Source of the DNA: Paenibacillus crassostreae
Lineage (GTDB): Bacteria > Bacillota > Bacilli > Paenibacillales > Paenibacillaceae
Direction of reading: 5' to 3'
Length of the DNA stretch: 64,000 bases
Assembly: GCF_001857945.1 (NCBI RefSeq)
Contig: NZ_CP017770.1
Span: 3,348,001 to 3,412,000, forward strand
A program made the position numbers and the translations under genes. The notes below the pieces were generated by a model that was not told the origin of the DNA, did not search any database, and was given only the letters and a program-made list of their open reading frames with translations. Below, piece after piece: positions 46,289 through 55,867 of the stretch. Numbering within the stretch: position 1 is the stretch's first letter; every line of letters starts with the position of its first letter.

Positions 46289-46777
46289 ATGATCGAAATT
46301 AGTGTAGTTGTTATAGCGGTTGCTTTTGCTATACTTGTTGTTTTTTTAATAAAAACGCTAAAGGCAGCAACGAAATCATTAGAGAAGACAACGCAGACTT
46401 TACAGGAAGTTCAGAAGACGATTGAAGAATTAGGTTATGAAGTGAAACAAACCGTCAGACAAGCGAATGGAATTACTGTAGACCTACAGACAAAGATGAA
46501 GCAAATGGATCCCGTGATGGAATCTGTACATAATCTTGGTGAGGTGTTAAGTGAAGTGACGTTCGCGGCTAAGCAACTATCTAGCACAGTAATGGAGAAA
46601 ATGAAAAAGCCCAAAACCAACGCTTCATCCAACCTTTCTAATGTGCCACTAAGCAAAGCTGAACAACGGACAGTGCAATCTTATGCAGCATTAAATAAGG
46701 CAAAGGATTCTAAAGATCCAAATTGGGTGAAATATGTTGATGTCGCTGCTGGAATATGGCAGAAATTTCGTCGCTAA
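46289..46777 (+). CDS. DUF948 general-stress-type membrane protein
   Basis: 162 residues with one N-terminal TM helix (residues 4-24), then a long amphipathic helical region (SLEKTTQTLQEVQKTIEEL to about 100) and a basic Ser-rich tail. This is the DUF948 family, which includes the SigB-controlled YtxG of Bacillus. AGGAGA precedes the ATG. The SigB-like promoter upstream supports a general stress role. It is monocistronic and ends at a strong terminator. Confidence 0.85.
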   Translation: MIEISVVVIAVAFAILVVFLIKTLKAATKSLEKTTQTLQEVQKTIEELGYEVKQTVRQANGITVDLQTKMKQMDPVMESVHNLGEVLSEVTFAAKQLSSTVMEKMKKPKTNASSNLSNVPLSKAEQRTVQSYAALNKAKDSKDPNWVKYVDVAAGIWQKFRR

Positions 46778-46847
46778 TGCAGATTTGAATAATGAGAATT
46801 TATTAATAAATATAGTGAAGGTTAACCAGTGATGTATATGTACTTTA

Positions 46848-46898
46848 AACATAGGTAAGGAGAGGGGCTTGCCTCATTCCTTACCTATGTTTTTTTTG
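46848..46898 (+). terminator. Terminator after the DUF948 gene
   Basis: AACATAGGTAAGGA pairs with TCCTTACCTATGTT, followed by eight T. Confidence 0.92.
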
Positions 46899-46953
46899 AA
46901 GCATATAGATATAATGCATATAATTTTTAGTAAGAATGATCTTTCCCGCGGTT

Positions 46954-46982
46954 TTGACGTGTTTTTAGTATATAGTTATATC
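46954..46982 (+). promoter_or_regulatory. Probable sigma-A promoter of the phosphatase/kinase operon
   Basis: TTGACG (46954) - 17 bases - TATATC (46977). It lies 66 bases before the phosphatase start. Confidence 0.5.
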
Positions 46983-47047
46983 TATGTGTTATGTATGATG
47001 AATGGATGAAACCTCAAATTATGGATTATGAATTAAAGGAGCAAACT

Positions 47048-48217
47048 ATGACTATATTAATTGTTGATGATAATCCTACAAATGTCATCATTATACGAGA
47101 GATATTAAAGAAAGAGAATTATCTCGATATCTGCTCTTCGACTTCTGCAAAATGCATGTTTGAGATTCTTGGAATTGATAATCATCCTAATCAAGTCGTA
47201 CCTAATAAGTCTAATATTGATCTCATTCTCTTAGACATGATGATGCCTGAAATGGATGGTATTGAAGCATGTCGTGTAATCCAGCATTATTCACATCTTA
47301 GGGATATCCCGATTATCATGGTCACTGCCGTAGGGGATTCTAAGAAACTTGCTGAAGCATTGGATAGTGGAGCAGTGGATTATGTTACGAAACCGATTAA
47401 TAAAGTTGAACTCATGGCCAGAATTCGGCTTGCATTGCGATTAAAGAAGGAGAACGATTGGCATAAGGAACGAGATCAGAGAATTCAGGAGGAACTCAGA
47501 ATAGCTGCTTTGGTTCAGAATGCAGTCCTTACTTCTCCCATTGAAGATGATTTATTTGAAGTGCATGCGCTTTATAAACCCTCAGCAGTATTAGCTGGTG
47601 ATCTGTACGCATGGTATCAGCTAAGGGATGGACGCTATGGGATCATTGTGCTTGATATGATGGGACATGGAATTTCATCTTCCTTAGTCTGTATGTTCAT
47701 TGCCTCGGTATTAAAAGATACGATTACTACTTATGTGGAGCCAGAGAAGGTCATTCAAGAACTGAATAGGAGATTATATCAGTTATATATTGAGAATGAA
47801 CTTATACAGTATTACTTCACAGCGATATATTTAGTCGTAGATACACGGAAAAAGAGGGTTGACTATGTTAATGCTGGCCATCCACCTGCACTTTTTTTTC
47901 AGGGCAATGAAAGTGCAGTGATGCTACATCAAGTGTGCTACCCAGTAGGGCTATTCGATACTATCGAAGTTCAACAGAAGAGCTTTAATTATGATGGTGA
48001 TAGTCATATTGCCTTATATACAGACGGCCTGATGGAAATTGTCGCAGGTGATTATGACGCCCAAATGGCTTATTTAATCAGCTATTTTGAAGGTAATCAT
48101 GAATGGGATGAAGGGATGATGCAACAGGCATTTTTTAATATCGAACTACAGCAAGTACGAGATGATGATAAATGCCTGGTGTGGATCTCACTTAAGGAAG
48201 GAGGGAGTCCGGAATGA
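47048..48217 (+). CDS. REC-PP2C serine phosphatase, RsbY/RsbU type
   Basis: 389 residues: receiver domain (1-125) with VDDNPTN, phosphorylated Asp63 (LILLDMMMPEMDG) and Lys in YVTKPIN, a helical linker, and a SpoIIE/PP2C domain (about 170-385) with the metal-binding Asp residues in AGDLYAWY and LDMMGHG, and ALYTDGLME. Such proteins dephosphorylate RsbV and so release SigB. The ATG at 47048 has GGAG six bases before it. It overlaps the hybrid kinase gene (ATGA), the likely phosphodonor. The match to Bacillus cereus RsbY is by architecture. Confidence 0.88.
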   Translation: MTILIVDDNPTNVIIIREILKKENYLDICSSTSAKCMFEILGIDNHPNQVVPNKSNIDLILLDMMMPEMDGIEACRVIQHYSHLRDIPIIMVTAVGDSKKLAEALDSGAVDYVTKPINKVELMARIRLALRLKKENDWHKERDQRIQEELRIAALVQNAVLTSPIEDDLFEVHALYKPSAVLAGDLYAWYQLRDGRYGIIVLDMMGHGISSSLVCMFIASVLKDTITTYVEPEKVIQELNRRLYQLYIENELIQYYFTAIYLVVDTRKKRVDYVNAGHPPALFFQGNESAVMLHQVCYPVGLFDTIEVQQKSFNYDGDSHIALYTDGLMEIVAGDYDAQMAYLISYFEGNHEWDEGMMQQAFFNIELQQVRDDDKCLVWISLKEGGSPE

Positions 48218-51200
48218 AATTAAAAACAAAATTATTGCTCGGATTCGGTTCAATGATGATGCTCTTACTAATCATGTCCATGGTTGGATATGATCGATTG
48301 AATTATATGAATAGGCAATTAGATCAAGTCTATGAGGAAAGATATGTGAAGGTACGAGATTCGAGTGGGATGCGTGGAGAAGTAAATACGGCATCGAGAA
48401 TCTTAGTTAGTCTACTTCTTAATGATAAAGACTCGCCTCACTATGTAGATGGTCAAGAAAAATTAGTTACAACGATGACTAATGCAGAGAATTACTTAGA
48501 TGACATTCTAAATAGTACGAACAATAAAGATGAAGAACAAATGCTAGAGCGTGTTCAGGTGGCATGGGAGCAATTTGTTATTTTCAAACAAAGTCAGTTA
48601 GAACTATTAGCTATGGGATTGGACAAGGAAGCACAAACATACCAAATTTCAACGGGTGTTCCTATTCAGATCGAAGCATTAGATAGTTTAGATGAGTTAG
48701 CTTCTTATCAGGATCGTATGATTGATGAGGATATGACAAGTGTTAATGCTGGATATCAGCGTTCCATTCGAATCACAGCAATTATTATGGTTATCGGCTT
48801 AATGTTGGGTTTAGGAATAATCATGTGGGTTATCCCGAGCCTTTCTAAAGGACTTCATATTATTAATATGATGATCAGTAGCTTTGGTAAAGGTCATATG
48901 AAGACGATTCGTCGGCTAAAAGTCACTTCTAAGGATGAGATTGGTGAAGTGGCTCGCGTATTCAAGGAAATGGCGGAGGATCTAGAGGAAAAGCAAGAGT
49001 TGGAAATGAGTTATATAGAAGCACAAAAAGATCAGAATTGGCTGAATTCTCATACGAACAAGGTGACACAGTTACTTCGTGGGGTTAACTCATTAGAACA
49101 AATATCACAGACTTTTATCAGTGAATTCACACCAGTGTTAGGAGCTCATTATGGCGCGGTTTATATTCAAGGGGAGGACAAGCAACCGAATCGTTTGTTT
49201 AAATATGGAACATATGCTGGATCAGGGGATTTATCGACCAAAGACTATTTTGATACCGGGGAAGGGCTATTGGGTCAGAGCGCCATGGATAAAAATCCCA
49301 TATGTATTGAAGGTGTTCCTAATCAGTATCTATCGGTTCAATCTGCACTTGGGGAGTCCTTACCTTTAAGTCTGATGATTTATCCGATCCTGTTCGAAGA
49401 AGAACTAATAGGTGTAGTAGAACTCGCCTCGTTAGGTAAGTTTACACCACTAGAACGACAATTATTGTTACAGCTCACTAATAGTCTAGGTATTGTGCTT
49501 AATAATGTTCGCCGTCGGATTAGTATAGAGGAACTGTTGCGTGATTCACAAGCTCTGACAGAAGAATTACAGTGCCAATCAGAGGAGTTGCTGACACAAC
49601 AAGAAGAGTTACGACGTTCTAATGGACATTTAGAAGAGCAAACAGCAGCACTTAAGAGTTCTGAAGGATTACTCCAGAGTCAACAAGAGGAGCTTGAACA
49701 ATACAATACGGAATTGATTGCCAAGACTCGTACTTTGGAAGATCAGATGCAACAATTAGAAGAAAAGAATTTCCAAATTGAAAAGACAAGTAAGCAATTG
49801 GAGCAGCAGGCAGTTCAACTTGCGATCACTAGTAAATACAAATCAGAATTTTTAGCCAATATGTCACATGAGTTACGTACACCGCTTAATAGTTTGCTTA
49901 TTCTTTCACAATTATTAACGGAGAACAAAGGGGGCAATCTGACGTCGAAGCAAGTAGAATATGCACAGACTATTTATATGTCGGGTGCTGATTTGCTCAA
50001 AATGATTGATGAGGTTCTAGATTTATCTAAGATTGATGCAGGAAAGATGGAAATAAATGCTGAGGTAGTAAGAATTAAAGATATAGATAAGTTTGTTCAA
50101 CAGAATTTTATGCCATTAATAGGTAGGACTCAAGTGACTCTTCATGTTGATTATGGAGATGATCTACCCGATGAAATTGTGACAGATGCACATCGATTGA
50201 AGCAGATTCTACGTAATTTGTTTACGAATGCTTTTAAATTTACAAGTACCGGTAATGTTGATTTTAGTATAAATAGAGTGCAATCCCAGGATATTCCAAG
50301 TAAGCTTAAGAAGGGTGTAGGATATATTGCTCTTTCTGTTAAAGATACTGGAATTGGCATTCCACACGATAAAATGGATTTGATATTTGAAGCCTTTCAG
50401 CAAGGGGATGGCACAACTAGCCGTAAATATGGCGGTACTGGATTAGGACTATCCATAAGTCGAGAGCTTGCGGCTCTTCTTGGAGGTTATATTGATCTTG
50501 AATCAAAGGAAGGGGAAGGAAGCTGCTTCACGTTATATCTACCAGTAGATGTATCCAATGAAGCAATAATAGGTGAAAGGGAGGCTGCGGCCTCGAAATC
50601 AGAACCATCTAGCATAAATACAATTCATCGTATAGATACTGATTTTATCAACCATATAAATATGAAATCAAAGGAAATGTTAAACGGACAAATACAGGAT
50701 GATCGTGATTCTATTGTAGATCAGGACAAAGTATTGCTTATTATTGAAGATGATTTGAAATTTGCAAATATATTGGTAGAAATGGCACGTACACGTGGAT
50801 TCAAAGTGCTATTTGCATCACAGGGTGATACGGGTTTAAAGATGGCACTACAATTTCTTCCTCATGCAATTATTCTAGATATTCAACTTCCGGTCATGGA
50901 TGGCTGGTCTATATTAGGTGAGTTAAAGAATTCATCCCTAACTCGACATATTCCCGTTCATATTGTGTCTATCGTTGATGATGTGAAGCAGGGATTGAGG
51001 ATGGGAGCTATTGCATATTTACAGAAGCCGACTTCTAAAGATTCGTTAGAGAAAGCTTTCTCTTATATTGAATCGTATACGGCGAATACTGTGAAGCGAT
51101 TATTGATCGTTGAGGATGATGAAACGCAGAGAAATGCGATTGTTGAATTCATTAATCACGATGATGTATCGATTACGGTAGCCTCATCAGGTAGTGAAGC

Positions 51201-51897
51201 ACTGAGAGAACTAGGGAAACAGAAATATGATTGTATGGTATTGGATTTAATGCTTACAGATATGACAGGGTTCGAACTGCTTGATCAGATCCAAGATGAC
51301 CATCAATTGGTTGATCTACCTATCATTATTTATACGGGGAAACAGTTGGATTCCCAAGAAGAGCTGACTCTACGCAAATATGCGGAGTCCATTATTATTA
51401 AAGACGTAAGGTCACCGGAAAGATTGCTGGATGAGACAACGTTATTCTTGCATCGGATTGAAGCTAACTTGCCAGAAGATAAACGTGAAATATTACAAAA
51501 ACTCCACAACAAAGAAGCACTTTTTGAGAATAAAAAAATATTACTCGTTGATGACGATATCCGTAATGTATACGCTTTATCTAGTGTGCTAGAAAGTTAT
51601 CAAATGGAAGTCGTATTTGCCGAAAACGGAAAAGATGCTTTAGAAATTCTCGATAAACAATCCGACTTTGACCTGATCTTAATGGATATGATGATGCCAG
51701 AAATGGATGGTTATGAGGCGATGCGTCAGATTAGGAGAATACCGGAATTTGGAAATCTACCTATTATCGCTTTAACTGCCAAGGCAATGAAAGAAGACCG
51801 TTCAAAATGTATTGAAGCGGGAGCTTCTGACTACGTTAAGAAACCGATACAAACAGAACAACTCCTATCATTAATGCGCGTATGGTTGTATTCGTAA
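48214..51897 (+). CDS. Giant hybrid sensor kinase with three receiver domains (RsbK-like)
   Basis: 1227 residues. TM1 (7-27), extracytoplasmic four-helix (CHASE3/4HB-like) sensor, TM2 (about 188-212), HAMP, GAF (about 290-425), long Gln/Glu-rich coiled coil (430-540), HisKA with His552 (ANMSHELRTPLNS), HATPase (NLFTNAFKF, DTGIG, GGTGLGLS), then REC domains with Asp near 889, 1011 and 1158. The second REC is degenerate (LDLMLTDMTG; IIIKD replaces the usual KP loop). It overlaps the phosphatase gene and precedes a CheR-type gene, the arrangement known for RsbK in Bacillus cereus. The signal is unknown. Confidence 0.88.
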   Translation: MKLKTKLLLGFGSMMMLLLIMSMVGYDRLNYMNRQLDQVYEERYVKVRDSSGMRGEVNTASRILVSLLLNDKDSPHYVDGQEKLVTTMTNAENYLDDILNSTNNKDEEQMLERVQVAWEQFVIFKQSQLELLAMGLDKEAQTYQISTGVPIQIEALDSLDELASYQDRMIDEDMTSVNAGYQRSIRITAIIMVIGLMLGLGIIMWVIPSLSKGLHIINMMISSFGKGHMKTIRRLKVTSKDEIGEVARVFKEMAEDLEEKQELEMSYIEAQKDQNWLNSHTNKVTQLLRGVNSLEQISQTFISEFTPVLGAHYGAVYIQGEDKQPNRLFKYGTYAGSGDLSTKDYFDTGEGLLGQSAMDKNPICIEGVPNQYLSVQSALGESLPLSLMIYPILFEEELIGVVELASLGKFTPLERQLLLQLTNSLGIVLNNVRRRISIEELLRDSQALTEELQCQSEELLTQQEELRRSNGHLEEQTAALKSSEGLLQSQQEELEQYNTELIAKTRTLEDQMQQLEEKNFQIEKTSKQLEQQAVQLAITSKYKSEFLANMSHELRTPLNSLLILSQLLTENKGGNLTSKQVEYAQTIYMSGADLLKMIDEVLDLSKIDAGKMEINAEVVRIKDIDKFVQQNFMPLIGRTQVTLHVDYGDDLPDEIVTDAHRLKQILRNLFTNAFKFTSTGNVDFSINRVQSQDIPSKLKKGVGYIALSVKDTGIGIPHDKMDLIFEAFQQGDGTTSRKYGGTGLGLSISRELAALLGGYIDLESKEGEGSCFTLYLPVDVSNEAIIGEREAAASKSEPSSINTIHRIDTDFINHINMKSKEMLNGQIQDDRDSIVDQDKVLLIIEDDLKFANILVEMARTRGFKVLFASQGDTGLKMALQFLPHAIILDIQLPVMDGWSILGELKNSSLTRHIPVHIVSIVDDVKQGLRMGAIAYLQKPTSKDSLEKAFSYIESYTANTVKRLLIVEDDETQRNAIVEFINHDDVSITVASSGSEALRELGKQKYDCMVLDLMLTDMTGFELLDQIQDDHQLVDLPIIIYTGKQLDSQEELTLRKYAESIIIKDVRSPERLLDETTLFLHRIEANLPEDKREILQKLHNKEALFENKKILLVDDDIRNVYALSSVLESYQMEVVFAENGKDALEILDKQSDFDLILMDMMMPEMDGYEAMRQIRRIPEFGNLPIIALTAKAMKEDRSKCIEAGASDYVKKPIQTEQLLSLMRVWLYS

Positions 51898-51938
51898 AAT
51901 ATCTTGAAGTAGCTAATTCATAGGAAGCAGGTAATGGA

Positions 51939-52808
51939 ATGATTTCGTGGAAAGGGCTGGGATATATAAATAACAATGTGAATTCATTAGACTCTGAAAG
52001 AGAGGACATTGAGCTAGAATTATTGTTAGAGGGGGTCTATCAATTATATGGTTATGATTTTAGAAATTATGCCACACCTTCAATAAAAAGGAGAATATGG
52101 AATTTCATTAATACCCATAACTTGAATAATATTTCATCTCTGCAGGAAAAGGTGCTCCACGACCGTCTAACATTCAATCAATTGGTTCATAGTTTATCTA
52201 TACCGGTTACTGAGATGTTTCGGGATCCGGAGTTATTCAAGTCATTTCGAGCCAATGTAGTTCCAATATTGCGTACGTATCCATACATTCGGATTTGGCA
52301 TGCTGGATGCTCGACTGGAGAAGAGGTATATTCGATGGCTATTCTCCTTTATGAAGAAGGTCTTTTTGATAAGACTCGTATATATGCGACTGATATGAAT
52401 AGCCAATCTCTAAAGCAAGCTCAAGAAGGGATATTTGGAATTGAGAAAATGAAGTTGTACACCAAGAATTATATTGAAGCAGGAGGAACTCGTTCTTTCT
52501 CAGAATATTATACGGCGAAGTACAATTCGGTTGTTTTCAAACCTTTTTTACAAAAAAATATGATTTTTGCTGAACACAATTTAGCTACGGATCGCTCATT
52601 CAATGAATTCAACGTTATTTTATGCCGAAATGTAATGATTTATTTTAATGGTACGTTAAGAGATCAAGTTCATGGGTTGTTTCATGAGAGTTTGAGCCGA
52701 TTTGGAATTCTAGTTCTGGGTTCGAAGGAATCGATACAACATACTAGCCATGGACATTCATATGAGCCAGTGGACAAAGTGGAAAAAATATACCGAAAAA
52801 TAAAATGA
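51939..52808 (+). CDS. CheR-type protein-glutamate methyltransferase (RsbM-like)
   Basis: 289-residue SAM-dependent methyltransferase: CheR N-terminal helices, SAM site [22 protein letters not shown] near 115-136, [15 protein letters not shown], and [10 protein letters not shown] near 225. No CheB esterase or chemotaxis gene is nearby. In Bacillus cereus RsbM is such an enzyme and methylates RsbK to hold it inactive; the gene order here suggests the same. It lies 42 bp after the hybrid kinase with no terminator between. A residual chemotaxis role is less likely. Confidence 0.85.
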   Translation: MISWKGLGYINNNVNSLDSEREDIELELLLEGVYQLYGYDFRNYATPSIKRRIWNFINTHNLNNISSLQEKVLHDRLTFNQLVHSLSIPVTEMFRDPELFKSFRANVVPILRTYPYIRIWHAGCSTGEEVYSMAILLYEEGLFDKTRIYATDMNSQSLKQAQEGIFGIEKMKLYTKNYIEAGGTRSFSEYYTAKYNSVVFKPFLQKNMIFAEHNLATDRSFNEFNVILCRNVMIYFNGTLRDQVHGLFHESLSRFGILVLGSKESIQHTSHGHSYEPVDKVEKIYRKIK

Positions 52809-52825
52809 GAATGGAGGTGAATACC

Positions 52826-54088
52826 GTGGGGGTTCTAGAACCAATTCATATTCTTTTGGTGGATGACCGACCCGAAAATTTGCTCGCGCTCGAGGCTGTA
52901 CTAGAAAGTGAACAATATCATCTGAATAAAGCCATATCAGGGGAAGAGGCATTAAGATGCCTTTTGAAGAATGAGTTTGCCGTGATCATTATGGACGTGA
53001 ATATGCCTGGATTAGATGGAATTGAGACCGCCAAATTAATCAAGGCAAGAAACAAGACGAAGGACATTCCAATCATATTTATATCAGCGAACAGCAAAGA
53101 AGCCGAACAGCTCTTCGCGGGTTACTCCGCGGGGGCTATCGATTATATGGTGAAACCATTTATCCCGCAGATTCTGAAGTCCAAAATAGAAGGTTTTGTG
53201 GAAATGTATTTGACCAGTAAGAAACATAAGGTGCAATCCATGTTACTTCAACAAAAGACAAGAGAATTAGAGAAGATGAATCAGGAACTTATTTTAGCAA
53301 AGGAAGCTGCAGAACTTGCTACCAATGCCAAGACGGAGTTCTTAGCGATGATGAGTCATGAAATTCGGACACCTATGAATGGTGTTATTGGAATGATAGA
53401 TCTGTTGATGGAAACGGAGCTACAAGAAGATCAGAAGGAATATTCTGATGTCATTCGCAAGAGTGCAGACACACTTGTTGCTGTAATCAATGACATATTA
53501 GATTTCTCTAAGATGGAATCTGGAAAAATGGAGCTCGAAGAACATCCCTTCGAAGTTCACGCATGTGTTCAAGAAGTATTTAGTCTTTTTGCGATGGAAG
53601 CAAACAAGAAGAGTCTGGAATTGACCTTTTTTATAGATGAAGATATCCCTCAAGTAGTATATGGGGATATGAATCGTCTACGTCAAGTGCTGATAAATCT
53701 GATCTCCAATGCTATAAAATTCACAAGTCAGGGTGGAGTATATCTGGTAGTGTCACAGCAGCGGCGTGACCAAGAGTATCTCATACTTGAGTTTACAGTG
53801 AAGGATACGGGAATTGGGTTCTCTGATGACAAGCTAGACCAACTGTTTCTTCCTTTTTCTCAACTCGATTCGTCCATGAATCGCAAGTTTGGAGGTACTG
53901 GATTAGGTCTTGCTATATGCAAATCGATGGTTGAAATGATGGGTGGTCACATTCGCGCTGAATCGATGGATGAAGAAGGTGCTACCTTTACATTCAGTAT
54001 TGTTGTTAGGTGCTTAAATGACGAGGAACGTGAATTGTGCATGAGAGATAATCTAGGTCTGCCTGTAACTAGAAGAGATCTCATGTGA
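52826..54088 (+). CDS. REC-HisKA-HATPase kinase without membrane domain
   Basis: 420 residues: N-terminal receiver ([12 protein letters not shown], Asp57 in [12 protein letters not shown], Lys in YMVKPF), short coiled coil, HisKA with His178 ([12 protein letters not shown]) and HATPase ([25 protein letters not shown]). No TM helix, so a soluble kinase that receives phosphate or signal from another kinase. The GTG at 52826 is preferred because GGAGGTG stands six bases before it; an ATG at 52805 overlaps the previous gene. It links the RsbK-like unit to rsbV and would be an extra input to SigB, by inference. Confidence 0.85.
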   Translation: MGVLEPIHILLVDDRPENLLALEAVLESEQYHLNKAISGEEALRCLLKNEFAVIIMDVNMPGLDGIETAKLIKARNKTKDIPIIFISANSKEAEQLFAGYSAGAIDYMVKPFIPQILKSKIEGFVEMYLTSKKHKVQSMLLQQKTRELEKMNQELILAKEAAELATNAKTEFLAMMSHEIRTPMNGVIGMIDLLMETELQEDQKEYSDVIRKSADTLVAVINDILDFSKMESGKMELEEHPFEVHACVQEVFSLFAMEANKKSLELTFFIDEDIPQVVYGDMNRLRQVLINLISNAIKFTSQGGVYLVVSQQRRDQEYLILEFTVKDTGIGFSDDKLDQLFLPFSQLDSSMNRKFGGTGLGLAICKSMVEMMGGHIRAESMDEEGATFTFSIVVRCLNDEERELCMRDNLGLPVTRRDLM

Positions 54089-54107
54089 TGGAAGGTTGAG
54101 ATGATTT

Positions 54108-54133
54108 GTTTCATTCATCCATCATTGGGGTTA
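54108..54133 (+). promoter_or_regulatory. SigB-type promoter before rsbV
   Basis: GTTTCA - 14 bases - GGGTTA, about 41 bases before the rsbV ATG. An autoregulated internal promoter at this place is known in Bacillus sigB operons. Confidence 0.7.
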
Positions 54134-54173
54134 TGAATACTAATAATCAAAATTTATTGTTAGGAGTGTGTCT

Positions 54174-54533
54174 ATGAATAATAACGAAAAATTTGTTGCA
54201 AAAACAGAAATAAACAACGGATCTTGTACAGTTTTCCTGACGGGAGAACTAGATTTATCTGTTGCTCAAGAATTTCGACTCGTTATGGAGCCCTTGGTTG
54301 AAGATGCGAATCTAGATCTAACTATTAATTTGCGGGATTTGAAGTATATTGATAGTACAGGCATAGGGATTTTATTATCTATTCTAAAGGCAAGACATAG
54401 TATGAGTACACAGTTCCTTGTCCAAGATGTCCCTCCGCAAATACAGAAGTTATTTGATATGACGGGTATTTCCAAGTTCTTTGAATCTATAGAGAATTCG
54501 GAAGTAGGAAAGGATCGACTGACAAATGACTAA
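54174..54533 (+). CDS. rsbV: Anti-sigma factor antagonist
   Basis: 119-residue STAS protein. The regulated Ser61 lies in YIDSTGIGILL; when unphosphorylated the protein binds RsbW and frees SigB. The ATG at 54174 follows AGGAG with seven bases between; GTG at 54168 overlaps the site. The stop overlaps rsbW by 8 bp, giving translational coupling. A SpoIIAA identity is ruled out by the following SigB-type sigma gene and the absence of spoIIA context, though the two are similar. Confidence 0.88.
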   Translation: MNNNEKFVAKTEINNGSCTVFLTGELDLSVAQEFRLVMEPLVEDANLDLTINLRDLKYIDSTGIGILLSILKARHSMSTQFLVQDVPPQIQKLFDMTGISKFFESIENSEVGKDRLTND

Positions 54534-54978
54534 TGAAGTTCAGAAAGTGGTGTTAACATTACCCGCAAGTGCTGATTTTGTTGATATCGTAAGATTGAAT
54601 TTGTATGGGATTTCCACGAAGATGGGATTTTCCTATGAGGAAATTGAAGATATGAAGGTCGCAGTATCAGAAGCCTGTAACAATTCTGTTCTTTATGCAT
54701 ATGGGCAGGAGGATGGATTAGTAGAGGTAACCTTTGAAATGAACGGTGATATATTATCCATTATTGTCAAGGATGATGGAGAGAGCTTTGACAATGTAAC
54801 TCTTCAAGATGAGTGTAATACGTTACATAATAAAGATCTTGATGATGTTGAAGTCGGGGGACTTGGTTTCTATCTCATGCAGGCACTTATGGATGATGTT
54901 ATAGTGGAAAGTAAACAGGGGTATGGCACGAAAGTTGTGCTTACCAAACGTGTGATGAGAAGTGAGGAAGCTGTATGA
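54526..54978 (+). CDS. rsbW: Anti-sigma factor serine kinase
   Basis: 150-residue GHKL-fold kinase that binds SigB and phosphorylates RsbV. Motifs: N box KVAVSEACNNSVLYAYG, VKDDGESFD for the Mg-ATP site, and GGLGFYLMQALMDDV lid region. It overlaps rsbV and sigB (ATGA), the standard partner-switch order. Confidence 0.9.
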   Translation: MTNEVQKVVLTLPASADFVDIVRLNLYGISTKMGFSYEEIEDMKVAVSEACNNSVLYAYGQEDGLVEVTFEMNGDILSIIVKDDGESFDNVTLQDECNTLHNKDLDDVEVGGLGFYLMQALMDDVIVESKQGYGTKVVLTKRVMRSEEAV

Positions 54979-55745
54979 GTGGAAATGTGACTCCCCCCGA
55001 GTCTATGAGCGAGGCAGTTAGTCTGATCTGGGAATATCAACAGACAGAAGACAACGAAATTGCAACTGTACTTATCAAGAAATATGAATCGATGGTCAAG
55101 ATAGCTTCAGGTAAGATTTCTCGTAACCGCCCTGATCTATATGAAGATTTATATCAAGTAGGTCAGATGGCACTAATTCGCCTGTTCAAGCAATATGACA
55201 TTAGTATGGGGATTCCATTTGAGCCATATGCTATGAAGAGTATTATCGGTCATATGAAGAATTACTTACGTGATAAATCGTGGTATATTCAAGTGCCCAG
55301 AAGAATTAAGGAAAAGGGAGCGATCGTTCAGCATGCTATTGATGAATTGACCGTAAAATTCGAGAGATCTCCTAATGTCCGAGAGATTGCTGAATACTTG
55401 GATCTGACCGCTGAAGAGACGATAGAGATCTTAGCGGGACGTGAATGTTATCATTATGTTTCATTGGATTCCCCCCTATCACAGGAGGAATCTGGAGCAA
55501 CTTTAGGTGAATTGATAAGCTCTGATATCAACGATTACGATTCTGTCGAGAAACTTATGGATTTACAACAGGCTCTAAGTCAACTTAAGGAGCAGGAGCA
55601 AGAGGTATTGTTGCTTGCTTTTCAAGAAGGAGACTCTCAACGCTCCATTGCTCAGAAGTTAGGCATATCTCAGATGAGTGTATCCAGGATTCAAAGAAGG
55701 GCAACGGAGAAGCTAAAAGAAATTATTTCTAATTATTATGATTAA
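54975..55745 (+). CDS. sigB: General stress sigma factor, SigB/SigF/SigG subfamily
   Basis: 256 residues: region 2 (YEDLYQVGQMALIRLFKQYD with the core-binding and -10 helices, then RDKSWYIQVPRR), region 3 (VKFERSPNVREIAEYLDL) and region 4 HTH (GDSQRSIAQKLGISQMSVSRIQRRA). Overlaps rsbW by ATGA, so dose is coupled to its anti-sigma factor. It should read the GTTTC-N15-GGGT promoters at 46217 and 54108. Followed by a strong terminator. Confidence 0.9.
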   Translation: MSGNVTPPESMSEAVSLIWEYQQTEDNEIATVLIKKYESMVKIASGKISRNRPDLYEDLYQVGQMALIRLFKQYDISMGIPFEPYAMKSIIGHMKNYLRDKSWYIQVPRRIKEKGAIVQHAIDELTVKFERSPNVREIAEYLDLTAEETIEILAGRECYHYVSLDSPLSQEESGATLGELISSDINDYDSVEKLMDLQQALSQLKEQEQEVLLLAFQEGDSQRSIAQKLGISQMSVSRIQRRATEKLKEIISNYYD

Positions 55746-55759
55746 TCCCATCATCGCAA

Positions 55760-55805
55760 GGGCGCGATAGTATTCCTCGTTTGGGAATGTTATCGCGTCC
55801 TTTTT
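55760..55805 (+). terminator. Terminator after sigB
   Basis: GCGCGATA-GT-ATTCC pairs with GGAAT-GT-TATCGCGT, followed by five T and then the recurrent GAAATATA motif (55806). Confidence 0.88.
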
Positions 55806-55867
55806 GAAATATAGGAAGGTATAAGATACAGCAGCTTATCATCATATGGGATGAAAGGGGAATCCAC

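Noticed and set aside
51939..52808. Reading the CheR-type gene as part of a chemotaxis operon
   Set aside because: No cheB, cheA, cheW or receptor gene is nearby; the neighbours are SigB regulators.
54174..55745. Reading rsbV-rsbW-sigB as the spoIIA operon (spoIIAA-spoIIAB-sigF)
   Set aside because: The gene order is the same, but the upstream REC-PP2C/kinase context and the SigB-type promoter favour the general stress operon. A tree would settle it.
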